Shown here: one piece after another, positions 46,716 through 55,929 of the stretch
How the letters are laid out: each line of letters starts with the position of its first letter
How positions within the stretch are numbered: position 1 is the stretch's first letter
Assembly: GCF_010093535.1 (NCBI RefSeq)
Contig: NW_022985165.1
Span: 1,211,582-1,275,581 of the forward strand
Direction: 5' to 3'
DNA: 64,000 nt
Source: Lindgomyces ingoldianus
Taxonomy: Eukaryota > Ascomycota > Dothideomycetes > Pleosporales > Lindgomycetaceae
The notes under the pieces: model-generated
The model's database searches: none
Seen by the model: only the letters and a program-made list of their open reading frames with translations
What the model was told of the DNA's origin: nothing
Translations under genes and position numbers: made by a program

Positions 46716-47846
46716 TCACTTCGAGAGATCCGGGCCCCAAACCTCCTTCGCAATCTCGACCTCGAGTCTCACTTTCGCCCACTGCTCTTCCTCTGTCAAC
46801 TCATTGCCTTCCATAGTCGAGCTGAACCCGCACTGGTGACTCAAGCATAGCTGATCGAGACCCTTAGGACACACCTCTGCTGCCTGCTTTAGTCTCTCCC
46901 GTATTTCCTCTTTATTGTCAAGAGTGTTCTTCTTGCTAGACATGAGTCCGAGAACCACGACTTTGTGGTCGGGAAGATGGCGGAGCGGTTTAAAGTCGCC
47001 GCTGCGTGCATCATCGTATTCTAGGAAGTAAGCATCGACGTTGAGTTCCTTGAAGAGGACTTCAGCAACAGGCTCATATCCCCCTGATGCAAACCACTTG
47101 GAGCGGTAGTTGCCTCTGCAGAGGTGAATTCCAATCTTCATGTCTTTCGGTCGCTTGGATATCGCGGCGTTGATGAGCTCAGCATACTTTCGTGGGAGAA
47201 CGTTCAAATCCTCATTTCGCTCTTCGACCATCTTCCTCATATCCGGATCGCATAGATAAGCGAGGTTTGTGTCATCGAGTTGTACAAACCGACATCCCGC
47301 TTGATACAATGAGTCCAATTCTTCCTGATATACACGTGCGAGATCTTCGAAAAACTCGTCCAAGTCGGGATATGCTTCAATATCTATGCTCGCACGCCCA
47401 CCACGGAAATGCACCATAGTCGGACTTGGTATGCATACCTTTGTCGTTGCCGCACCCCCGTTCTCTTTAATCGCGCGCTCGAGGAACTTGAAGTCATCGA
47501 CTTGGATTGCCTTTGGATGGCCAAGTTTACCCGTGACGACCAGCACTGGGGGCGAAAATCCGTGCGGCCGTATCATCCCCGTCTGTCCTTTGATCTCGAT
47601 GCCAGAGAGATGCTGCAGAAAATCGAGGTGAAAATAAGCCCGGCGATACTCGCCATCAGTTATGGAGCGCAGGCCATTCGATATCTCCTTGGTGGCTACG
47701 TCGGTGATGCATTTATCTTCAACTTTACGGAGCTCCTCAGTAGTGGAAGTATTGTTCGCAACTGCCTCCCGGGCATCGAGAACGGCCTTTGGGCGCAGGA
47801 AAGAACCCACGTGGTCTGCCCTGTAAACACCGTACGGGAGAACCAT
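46716..47846 (-). CDS. MetE C-terminal-like (cobalamin-independent methionine synthase-like) methyltransferase, 376 aa
   Basis: Single-exon frame from ATG to TAG. It matches the catalytic C-terminal half of cobalamin-independent methionine synthase and the stand-alone YxjG/YxjH-type relatives: N-terminal RADHVGSFLRP, then SITDGEYRRAYFHLDF, then the zinc-site residues His241 and Cys243 (in GIHLCRGN), Glu276 (in YFLEYDD) and Cys339 (in SHQCGFSS), the pattern H-C-E-C of the family. Its length, half that of a full MetE, means it lacks the N-terminal folate-supporting domain. The likely reaction is methyl transfer to or from a thiol/thiolate such as homocysteine, but the methyl donor is unknown. 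Probably cytosolic. No cluster partner is evident; the neighbour on the left is on the same strand but 870 bp away. Confidence 0.88.
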   Translation of the reverse strand: MVLPYGVYRADHVGSFLRPKAVLDAREAVANNTSTTEELRKVEDKCITDVATKEISNGLRSITDGEYRRAYFHLDFLQHLSGIEIKGQTGMIRPHGFSPPVLVVTGKLGHPKAIQVDDFKFLERAIKENGGAATTKVCIPSPTMVHFRGGRASIDIEAYPDLDEFFEDLARVYQEELDSLYQAGCRFVQLDDTNLAYLCDPDMRKMVEERNEDLNVLPRKYAELINAAISKRPKDMKIGIHLCRGNYRSKWFASGGYEPVAEVLFKELNVDAYFLEYDDARSGDFKPLRHLPDHKVVVLGLMSSKKNTLDNKEEIRERLKQAAEVCPKGLDQLCLSHQCGFSSTMEGNELTEEEQWAKVRLEVEIAKEVWGPDLSK

Positions 47847-49218
47847 TGAGGCGGATATGAGGCTGATCCTTCGTGCCCAGGCTTTAGAAATAGAGGTAGG
47901 TCGAGTTGTAGAAGTTCAACTCTCCAGGAAGTATCAGCAGCAAGAGAATGAGCAAGCAGGATCCTTTAAAAAGACACAAACAGAGTAGGAGGTTGAAGAA
48001 AAATTCTCTTGGTCGGTAACATTGACACTGGTACCCCACCACGGCAGTTGCAAAATGGTCCAAGATAGGATGCCGAGAACCAAGTCGACTTGGGTAAGGT
48101 TCAACACCTGGTGGCCGGAATGACGGAAGTAACGCCATACGCCACGCCACATCGTCAAAAGGTTCCCTAAAGAAGCCCCGCATGTCAGATTTCTGCGGAG
48201 TTACTGCAAGCCATTTAGCCACAGAGGTAGAAGAGAAGTTAATCTAACGAGAAGAGTTGTGCCTTCACGGCAGGGTGGAGGATAGAAGAGCGGTGTCATT
48301 AAGCGGGGTGCGAGATCGGGGGTTCGCATCAAAGACCCCGGCCCCGGACTTCTAAGAGTCCTAATCACCACATGAAATTCAGCGTCACAGAAAACATCCT
48401 TCAGTGCAGAATGATCCCGAATCTTCATCCAGAAACTGCCATCCTCTTCCTTAGATGATGTATCACTAGCAAGACCTACCTGAACACTTCGCCTCGTATC
48501 AATACCAGGTTCATACCCTGCACAGCAGCTACCTACAGTAGAAGTGAACTCGCGAGACCTAGCGTTAGGGTTAGGAGTAGGTTACATTTGGTCTTCACTG
48601 CGCCGGTTGTTTACCATCTACAGGCTCCCCTGCAATGCGAGCAACCAGTCTCAGGTCGGTCCCGCAGTCTATCGGGGCGATACTTCCCCCCAACGCGAGG
48701 TGGACATGAATCCCCAGTAACTAAATTTTTGCTAAAAACTACCACACGGCAAACCTCGCTTCCAATAAGACGCATACATGTCGGGACTCTTCCAGCACTT
48801 CCCTCCATGGATGATCAATCAACTATCGTACCCATCCATGTTCGTGGCCCAAACCGTCACCCGTAAGCGAATCGGGATGCGGCTCCTGAAACGCTACGAG
48901 TTGCGATGTTCCTCAAACGGTTAGGCGCGAGTGCTAACCGCTTGTATTTCTTTTTGTCTTAAAAATGCGTGCGTCCTTTTCCACACGACAGTCTTCTAAG
49001 AATAACCTTAGCCCACAAGGCGCCGGAAGCTGTGGTAACGATCGGCCTACAACCTGACTGTATGCCGTCGACCAAGTTTTGTGGACGTACGATGTAACTA
49101 GATGTCGAATGAGGACCCTACAAGCTTCCGCCAACCGCTGAGAATCGTCATCGAGCCGATCAGGCGGGCAGCCCAAGTTTGGGGGCGATTTTGGCCGAGT
49201 TGTGCACCTTTCCGTTAG
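47847..49218. other. Intergenic, 1.4 kb, no recognised gene
   Basis: Upstream region of the MetE-like gene on one side and of the DUF3176 gene on the other. Frames of up to 112 codons (48,222-47,884 minus) and 92 codons (48,588-48,866 plus) show no domain and overlap on opposite strands. TTAGGGTTAGG occurs once near 48,566. Confidence 0.45.
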
Positions 49219-49220
49219 GG

Positions 49221-49227
49221 ATATATA
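49221..49227 (+). promoter_or_regulatory. Possible TATA box of the DUF3176 gene
   Basis: ATATATA lies 79 bp before the proposed start codon, inside GGGATATATAGCCC. Position fits a fungal core promoter with a short leader; no transcript data. Confidence 0.4.
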
Positions 49228-49305
49228 GCCCACTTAAAGCCTGTCTCTTCGAGGGTTCGTGCCCTTATTACTTTCGAAAACCCTCGGGCCGCCTGATAGT
49301 TCGAG

Positions 49306-51223
49306 ATGCAGACCATGAAAACCTGGGGTGGACTTGGTGGCGGCCCGAGTGCAACGCATCACACAGTCGCGCAATGGGACGAAGACTACGCACCAAGACA
49401 AGAATACGAACCATTTCAGATCCAGCAACCACGAGAGCGGGGTCCCAAAAGGAACATATTCTGGACTGCGATATGGGAATGGTGGCTTCTTGAGATCTCA
49501 TGTTTAACGCTAAGCGTCGCTGCGCTCGTTGGAATAGTTATACTTCTCGACAAGTACGATAACAAGGCCAGTAACGTCTCCAGAAATTTCGTCCGATACA
49601 ATACATGAACTGCAGTGCTGAAATGAGTCGCAGCCACTGAAAGATTGGCCCTGGAGTATATCGCCCAACTCCGTCCTCGCCGTCTTCTCCACCATCATAA
49701 AAACCTTGGCGCTGCTGCCCATTGCAGACTGCATAGGGCAATTAAAATGGACCTGGTTTGCTCGCGGGCAGCCACTACCACTTCTCGACTTCGAAATCTT
49801 CGACTCAGCATCTCGTGGAATCCTCGGATCCATCTTCCTCCTGTTCCGGCTACGGTTCATGCACATTGCGAGTCTAGGGTGCATTGTCACGATATTGGCG
49901 ATTGCCATTGACCCGTTAACACAGCAAGCGCTGAGCCAACCCACACGCTCGATTCCCGTTCCTACGGGAACGGCAACGATTCCCCGAGCGCAGAATTACA
50001 GTCTATCAATGGACGCCTTGCAGGACGGCGACGATTATATATCCGCGCCAAACTCGCTGATCGGCGCAATGTACATCGGGCTATACACACCGCTGGACCA
50101 AGAAGTCGCATTCCCGAATCCGGACTGCAGTACCGGGAACTGCACATGGACGAATTACAAATCACTGGGAATATGTCAGGAAACTAAGGATGTGACGAAA
50201 CAACGCGACAGTATCTGCTCCCCGTGCACAGGGAAGAATGCGAGCGCAACACAATCTTGTCATTATGCCTGCGACATGTCGACGACGTTCCTGAATGTCT
50301 CGGCACTGCGGAGTCAAACCCTAACGCGGTATTCTACGGAGGGGCTTCCTGAGAATGTTTCGTTGAGTTTGGGGTTTGAGGATATTGTTTGGCCGGTTGC
50401 AGATGTGTTAATGAATTATCGGAATAATTTTAGTTCGGTGGGTGAAAAGCCGGATAAGAGTACGAGTATGTATGAGACGGTGTTTTATTTCTGCATGCAG
50501 GAGTTTTCGAGCGGGGAGGAGAGTGGGAGACCGATGACGAGGATGGTGAATTCGACTAAGAGGACGACGAATCGGACGGTGGAGGCGATTGGGAATCGGT
50601 ATACGTTCATGCCGCAACTTACGATCCACGATGACAACACCAAGGAGGGAGAGACGGGGGAGTATACGGTTGAGCCTGAAGCACTTCTGGCGCTGTCAAT
50701 CGCCATGTACAAAGCGTTCCAAGGTGGAGTCTCGTGGGCTGATATTATCACTGGCACTACTGAGGTCGGACGGGTCCTAGGCACGATCGTGGATCAGAGT
50801 CCTAAACCGACCTCGCGGGCGCAAAATGATTACACCAAGATTCCTGAAATCATGGAGAATGTGGCGCGGGCACTGAGTAATGACCTCAAAATCCACCCGG
50901 GGAATGGGACGAAGGTAGTGGTTCACGACGGGACTGTGCTGGCACTGGAATCGTACATCTCAGTGACTTGGCCTTGGTTGTCACTGCTCTTTGCGACGGT
51001 TCCGCTTTCGATTCTTCTCCTCGGTTTAACGATGATTCGGTCCGCGAATACGCATACGACTGTTTGGAAAACGAGTTCGCTACCTGTGCTCCAGATTCTG
51101 GGGCAGGGGGTTAGAGGTGATTTAGGGAAGGTTGAAGGGATTGGTAAGATGGAAATGAGGGCAGAGTATGTCAAGGTGGAGTTGGAGCAGAGAGGGGGTG
51201 GGTGGGGGCTTGTTAGTCGGTGA
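49306..51223 (+). CDS. DUF3176 family multi-pass membrane protein, 2 exons, 614 aa
   Basis: Exons 49,306-49,570 and 49,644-51,223. The 73-nt intron starts GTAACG and ends GAAAG, and joining gives KYDNKANWPWSISPNSVLAVFST, which restores the conserved family segment. Visible parts: a disordered N-terminus, first membrane segment in EWWLLEISCLTLSVAALVGI (about 57-82), a second across FSTIIKTLALLPIADC, the signature CIGQLKWTWF, the ASRGILGS motif, and a third segment in ASLGCIVTILAIAID. Then comes a large extracytoplasmic region with paired Cys (NPDCSTGNCTW, ICQ, CSPC, CHYAC) and NxS/T sites, and a final segment near WPWLSLLFATVPLSILLLG. The family is fungal and of unknown function. The ATG at 49,306 is preferred; one at 49,315 is close by. 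Confidence 0.85.
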
Positions 51224-51583
51224 TCTGGACAAACCCAGGGAGTACGAAGAGGAGAATGAGCAGCCTGAGGATCTGAATCAGGGCAAGTACAGGAGTTTTG
51301 TAGACCTTCTGGCATCTTTAGTGTCTTTGCTAATACTAATAAGCATGTTGCAAATGCAAATGTTCACAGTTAAAGGGACTTCCGTTGGTGTGAAATATGT
51401 ACGTACGAATCGCGCGGAGATCTTGCACAATCTGTGATGATTTCTCTCCGCACCCAGATAAGAGGTGGACCCCAAGTATCTTCGCAGATAATTCCATCAA
51501 CTACCAGGCCCACCGTCAACTCTGCCGTCGTGTCGCCAAACTATGGTGCAACTTTGCTAACCTTGTCTAATGTTTCACCGAAC
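51224..51583. other. Convergent intergenic spacer
   Basis: 360 bp between the stop of the DUF3176 gene and the stop of the coilin-like gene, so it must hold both 3' ends. No gene or strong terminator hairpin seen. Confidence 0.5.
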
Positions 51584-53904
51584 CTAGGCGCCCTTCAACA
51601 ACTTCGCCTCAAGCAACTCACCGCGCTCTAAATACACGCAGCCATCGTCATCCTTCTCTAAACCTCCTTCATCCTGCCTAGAAAGTCGAAGGCCCACCAT
51701 TCTGTCCTCAGCATGGACATGCTCAACAATAGCAGTTTTATGGTTGCTAATCTCTGGCGTCATATCCTCCAGGTTGAGCGCGAAATGTTTGAAAACGATG
51801 ACTGCCCCGACTTTGAGATCCTCTTCGGCGACTGGCGGGTAGAAGTCTAGATCGGTGGGAACAGGGGGTATATCGATCTTACCAGGGATGTCAAGGCCGT
51901 TCTCTGGTTGGGGCTCAATTTTGTCCGCAGTTTCGACATCATCCTGGAGCTGTGATTGGATGACAGTGTCAACGTCCACTGAGTTCTCGCCGTAGTCCAA
52001 AATAAGATGGGCTGCAGGACTAGGACCTTTCTTTTTTTCCCCTTTCTTCTTCCGTTTACTCGCATTGAATCTCTCCCTCATAGCTGCGCACGATTCCTTG
52101 TCCCAGTGTTGCTGGAAGGGGAACGGGGGCGCGCTAAGCTCGTCGAACTCCTCGTACCAGCATTCGTAAGCGGAGTAGTTGATCTTAGTTTTCCAGGCGT
52201 CGGGATTGGTCGGCTCGGGGTGAGGTTGCTGCTTGGGCTTGGGTGAGGTATTTTTCTTCGCCGGCTGTGCACACATGTATTAGTAAAGCCATGACAACGG
52301 TGGGTTGGACCTACTGGAATTCCCGCTTTGATCATCCGGCCAGCAGCTCCCAGGTCGAGACGTGGTCGCTTTGAGGGCTGCGGCCCTAGAGTCTTAGCAA
52401 CAGAGGTGCGTGCGCTGACATCAGTTAGGGAGACCCCGTTGGTGGGCCCGGCAGTAACATCGACGCCGCCAGAGTCGATTGAAGCCAGAAGCTGGGCGCG
52501 GCGAATCTCAAGTTGCCGACGCTCTTCTTCAGACATGTGCGGAGTTTCCGATTCATTCTGGGTAGTGTTTTGCTGGTTGCCAGTCTGCTGCGTAGCCTGA
52601 GCAGTCTCAGCAACCGCGTTGGTGCCCTCAAAATGTATGTGTTTTCCGATGGGTGCAGTCTGCGCATCGTATCGCTTCCTCTTTTTCGTCCTTATGGTAT
52701 CAGATAAGCCAAGAGAGTCTCTCGCATCAGCGATTTGTTTCTCTCTCACGTGGAGAGGTTGCTCTTTAAATGTTCTAGCAGCTGCGAGGCTTGCAGTGGG
52801 GGAAGCTAACCCGAGGGGCTGTAGCGTCCTCTTGAGAAGGGCCACTTCTTTTCGGCGTGTGTTGCGTGACTGGGTAGCCTTAAGACCCCTTTTCGGCGGC
52901 GTAGTCTTCTTCTTCGTAGTCTCGACTGTCGGTTCGTCACTCTCATTGGAGGATGAATCGGGACCGGAATCGGAATCTGAATTTTCCTCGGAAGACTCGC
53001 TGTCAGAGCCATTGGAAGACCCATCTCTAGCCTGGGCTGCGGCTTTGGGAGCTGCCTTCCTTCCCGCATCGTCCACGGCCCCTTCGGAGCCCTCGGAGCT
53101 CTCGTTAGAGCTCTCATCAGAGCTTCCATCGGATGTTTCTTCCGACGAGGACGACACCGAAGACGAGTCTATGTCGACGTCGGCATCCGGGTTGAAATCG
53201 CCGTCGTCTTCGCTGTTGTCTTCGCTGTTGTCTTCGCTGTCGCTAGGGTTGCCCGCCGGCGAGATTTGGAATCGGACGGCCTTAGCACGTGACTTCGGCC
53301 GCAACGAACGTCCTTTGACGGCATTGATATCGTCACCCGGACCAGCGTCGCTGCCTTGCCCAGACGACGATACATGGCCATGCTCTGTGAGCAAGCCTGC
53401 AAGCTCGCCATTTCCTTCCTCAGCTGCGGCCGGTTCATGCAGCAGTCGACGCCGCTTCAGAGGAGGTATGCGGATCGGAGGGCGATTGGGCTCGCGGAGA
53501 TATGGGCGCCCAAAGGGAATGCCGTCGACAAGGTGCTGACCTCCCTCAGAGATCTGCAGCCTCCCAGAGAGCGTGCGGCCACGAACGTCGGCGGTAAATA
53601 GGGAGCGGATACTGGCAAAACTAGTGAGCTGGTGTCGACGCGATGTTCAGGCATAAATTTACGAGACTTGGTCCTCGTCCTTAAGGATCCGGGCGACAGG
53701 CGAAAAGTGGAGACATTCAAAGCCGGCCACCTCAACGACGTAGTCTTCTAGGCCCCAGTGCTCTGCTTCGAGTGGGATAATGCGATTAATGTCGTCTAGC
53801 AGCTTGGCGATGGTGTAGGCAAGCGTGCTCTGCTCTTCAGTGATTGTCCAGAGGATGTTGGTAGGCGGCAGGCCGTGGCGCTGCACCGAGAGACGGAGCC
53901 TCAT
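51584..53904 (-). CDS. Coilin-like nuclear protein (DUF7357-type N-terminus), 3 exons, 739 aa
   Basis: Exons 53,904-53,663, 53,611-52,315 and 52,264-51,584. Introns are 51 and 50 nt, GT-AG, and the second has a TTTACTAAT branch site. The N-terminal ~85 residues (MRLRLSVQRHG ... YVVEVAGFECLHFSPVARILKDEDQVSIR) have the layout of the ubiquitin-like self-association domain of coilin. Then follow a basic PPLKRRRLL stretch, a long Ser/Asp/Glu-rich disordered region with a short tandem SEDN repeat, basic KRKRY and PSKRPRLD stretches suited to nuclear import, and a C-terminal domain (VGAVIVFKHFALNLEDMTPE ... GLRLSRQD) of Tudor-like look. Coilin scaffolds Cajal bodies and snRNP maturation; the equivalence here is inference from architecture. 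It shares a divergent promoter with the Kelch gene. Confidence 0.72.
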
Positions 53905-54279
53905 GGCAGCAGGCAGTTTGCAGTACGCAGGGACAAACTTGCCGCACGTTGTCATGTGAGGTTGTGGATGACCAAACTGCTTCCGACGTGAAAGTTTCCT
54001 GGGGAGCTTAGCCCTTATCGAAAAGATCACGTGATCTCGCGTTTCCGCCAATCACACGCTAGCGGAGTGCCCCCGCCGCCTTTCCGCATTCACTGTTTCA
54101 AGACGACAGCAGAATGCAGGTGCGGAGGGTGAAACGTGATGTCGCCGCTCGCATATATACCAACTCAAAGACATACTCCAATTGACTAGATCCTTCTCCA
54201 TCATCCACATTGACTTGACATTGTCTTCACATCACATTGTCTTCGCATTGACCTCAGCACGAACCGCGTGTCGGCCACC
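53905..54279. promoter_or_regulatory. Divergent promoter between coilin-like and Kelch genes
   Basis: 375 bp separate the two start codons. A TATA-like CATATATAC at 54,152-54,160 lies 120 bp before the Kelch start, and pyrimidine-rich TTGACTTGACATTGTCTTC sequence follows it. A TATA-like box for the other direction is not obvious. Coregulation of the pair is possible but untested. Confidence 0.45.
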
Positions 54280-55344
54280 ATGCCGGTCAGCCAGCTCACA
54301 GCTACCTGGTCGAGACTCCTCGTCTCTGACCGCCTTCGCCGTTCGTCGCAGGTGCTTTCTGTCGTCAATCAGACAGTTTGCATCTTCGGTGGTGAGGTGC
54401 TTCCTAGACAGCCCGTCGACGACCAAGTCGATGTCTTCTCTCTCACCCCAGGTCTGTATCCAACGCGCGGCCCGGCCAACAGGGTACTCACCTCGCCAGA
54501 CGTCCCCAAGCTCGAAACCAAAGCCGTCTCTTCGGCGCCCAGTCCCCGAGTTGGCAGTGCTTCAGCAGCACTTAATGGCAAAATGTACCTCTTCTCAGGT
54601 CGTGGAGGTCTTGACATGGCACCAGTGGAGGAGAACGGGGCCCTGTGGTGCTTCGAGCCTTCCAAATCTGTCTGGTCTATCATTGACCCTGCCGACCCTC
54701 TTCAGCCATACCCACCAGCCCGCAGCTATCACTGCATGGCTACGGATGGCGAAAAGACACTCTTTGTCCATGCTGGCTGTCCTGCAAAGGACCGGCTTTC
54801 CGACGTCTGGAAGTTCGACACCTCCAATCGAACGTGGGCACAGGCTCCTGATGCCCCAGCTCCGCAACGAGGTGGTACATCTATTGCCCACAGCCAAGGC
54901 AAGCTATACAGAATGAACGGCTTCGATGGCACGACAGAACAGGGCGGCAGCGTGGATATATTCGACATATTATCCAATACCTGGACGACAAAGTCATTCC
55001 CCGCCGACGGCAACGCTGGGCCAGAGCCCCGTAGCGTTTGTGCTCTGCTTCCGCTAAAATTACAAGGTAAAGAGAAATTGCTCACATTATTTGGGGAACG
55101 CGATCCGTCGTCCCTCGGACATGCCGGTGCTGGTAAGATGTTGGGTGATGTATGGATGTATGATGTTGGCGAGAACTGGTGGACGAAGGTGGAGACTGGT
55201 GGAAATGATGGCAATCCAGATCCTCGAGGGTGGTTCGCCGCCGACGTGATTAGAGGACAAGATGGGAAGGACAGCATTGTGGTTCACGGAGGCCTAGGTG
55301 AAAACAACGAACGGCTCAATGATGTGTGGCTCCTTACCTTTTGA
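54280..55344 (+). CDS. Kelch-repeat beta-propeller protein, 338 or 354 aa
   Basis: Start chosen at 54,280 because it sits in GCCACCATGC, an excellent initiation context, and the frame has no earlier ATG. Six Kelch-like units can be followed: VVNQTVCIFGGEV, LNGKMYLFSGRGG, GEKTLFVHAGCP with DVWKFDTSNRTW, QGKLYRMNGFDG with DIFDILSNTW, EKLLTLFGERD with DVWMYDVGENWW, and DSIVVHGGLGENNERLNDVW at the end. This is enough for a single beta-propeller without other domains. A 48-nt stretch at 54,452-54,499 has GT and AG ends and a TACTCAC branch site and encodes no stop, so it may be an intron (338 aa) or be translated (354 aa). Such proteins usually bind partners; fungal relatives are annotated as Kelch or galactose-oxidase-like proteins. 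A cytosolic location is likely, as no signal peptide is present. Confidence 0.85.
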   Translation: MPVSQLTATWSRLLVSDRLRRSSQVLSVVNQTVCIFGGEVLPRQPVDDQVDVFSLTPGLYPTRGPANRVLTSPDVPKLETKAVSSAPSPRVGSASAALNGKMYLFSGRGGLDMAPVEENGALWCFEPSKSVWSIIDPADPLQPYPPARSYHCMATDGEKTLFVHAGCPAKDRLSDVWKFDTSNRTWAQAPDAPAPQRGGTSIAHSQGKLYRMNGFDGTTEQGGSVDIFDILSNTWTTKSFPADGNAGPEPRSVCALLPLKLQGKEKLLTLFGERDPSSLGHAGAGKMLGDVWMYDVGENWWTKVETGGNDGNPDPRGWFAADVIRGQDGKDSIVVHGGLGENNERLNDVWLLTF

Positions 55345-55528
55345 GTTATGTGGTGACGCAAAACGTTCCATTCAGTAGCCATCATGGCTCTTGTCTCGTA
55401 TGTTATCTATGCGAACTTCGCAGCAAGGTATCTGTTTCAACCGTGCTATTCCTCGCTACTAAATTTCCGCCGCCATCCCCAGGGTCCAAGTGTATCACCT
55501 AATGTGACATCCCTCTTTCACCCACAAA

Positions 55529-55929
55529 ATGGCAGAATACATCCTCTCAGTCATCATCGAAGGTACCGGTCTCACTCCCCAAAACAGTTTCCACTGGTCT
55601 CTTGCCTTCTACCAGCCTAGCTCCAACCTCGCTAACACCTGCCAGGCCCTTCTCCTCTCCCCCACCCATCTCATATATCCCTTTGACAGACGAGATGGGG
55701 TGCTATTCCCACTACCTGGTGCGGATGTTATTGTAAAACTTGCAGAACTCAGCCAGCTGCAGTATTTAATGGAATTGTTGGGAAAGAACCGGCGCCGATG
55801 AATGGTAGGGATATGTGTCAGAACTGGGTGTTGCGATGTGTTATTGCATTGGAAGTTGAAGAGGTTTTGGGGGCGGGGAGTGCAGAATTTGTTGGTGGGA
55901 TGGTTGGGGTGAGGGCTTGGATGTGGTAG
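55529..55929 (+). CDS. Small uncharacterised protein, probably 2 exons, 118 aa
   Basis: The first frame opens MAEYILSVIIEGTG and runs to a stop at 55,801. A better product is obtained with a 44-nt GT-AG intron at 55,719-55,762, giving LFPLPVFNGIVGKEPAPMNGRD followed by MCQNWVLRCVIALEVEE and ending at TAG 55,929. The segment NGRDMCQNWVLRC has a conserved-looking GRDMC/QNWV pattern, and HWSLAFYQP near the start suggests a compact globular domain. I recall this arrangement from small fungal proteins without assigned function but cannot name the family. It follows the Kelch gene by 185 bp on the same strand. The intron choice is unproven; without it the protein would be 90 aa. Confidence 0.5.

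Noticed and set aside
48560..48590. Telomere-like TTAGGGTTAGG, and CCTAACCCTAAC near 46,319
   Set aside because: Only two units each, expected by chance at this scale; no sign of a chromosome end or fusion.
52619..53539. 306-codon frame on the plus strand, Ser/Pro/Glu-rich
   Set aside because: It is antisense to the long acidic-serine exon of the coilin-like gene; GC-rich serine/aspartate codons leave the opposite frame open.
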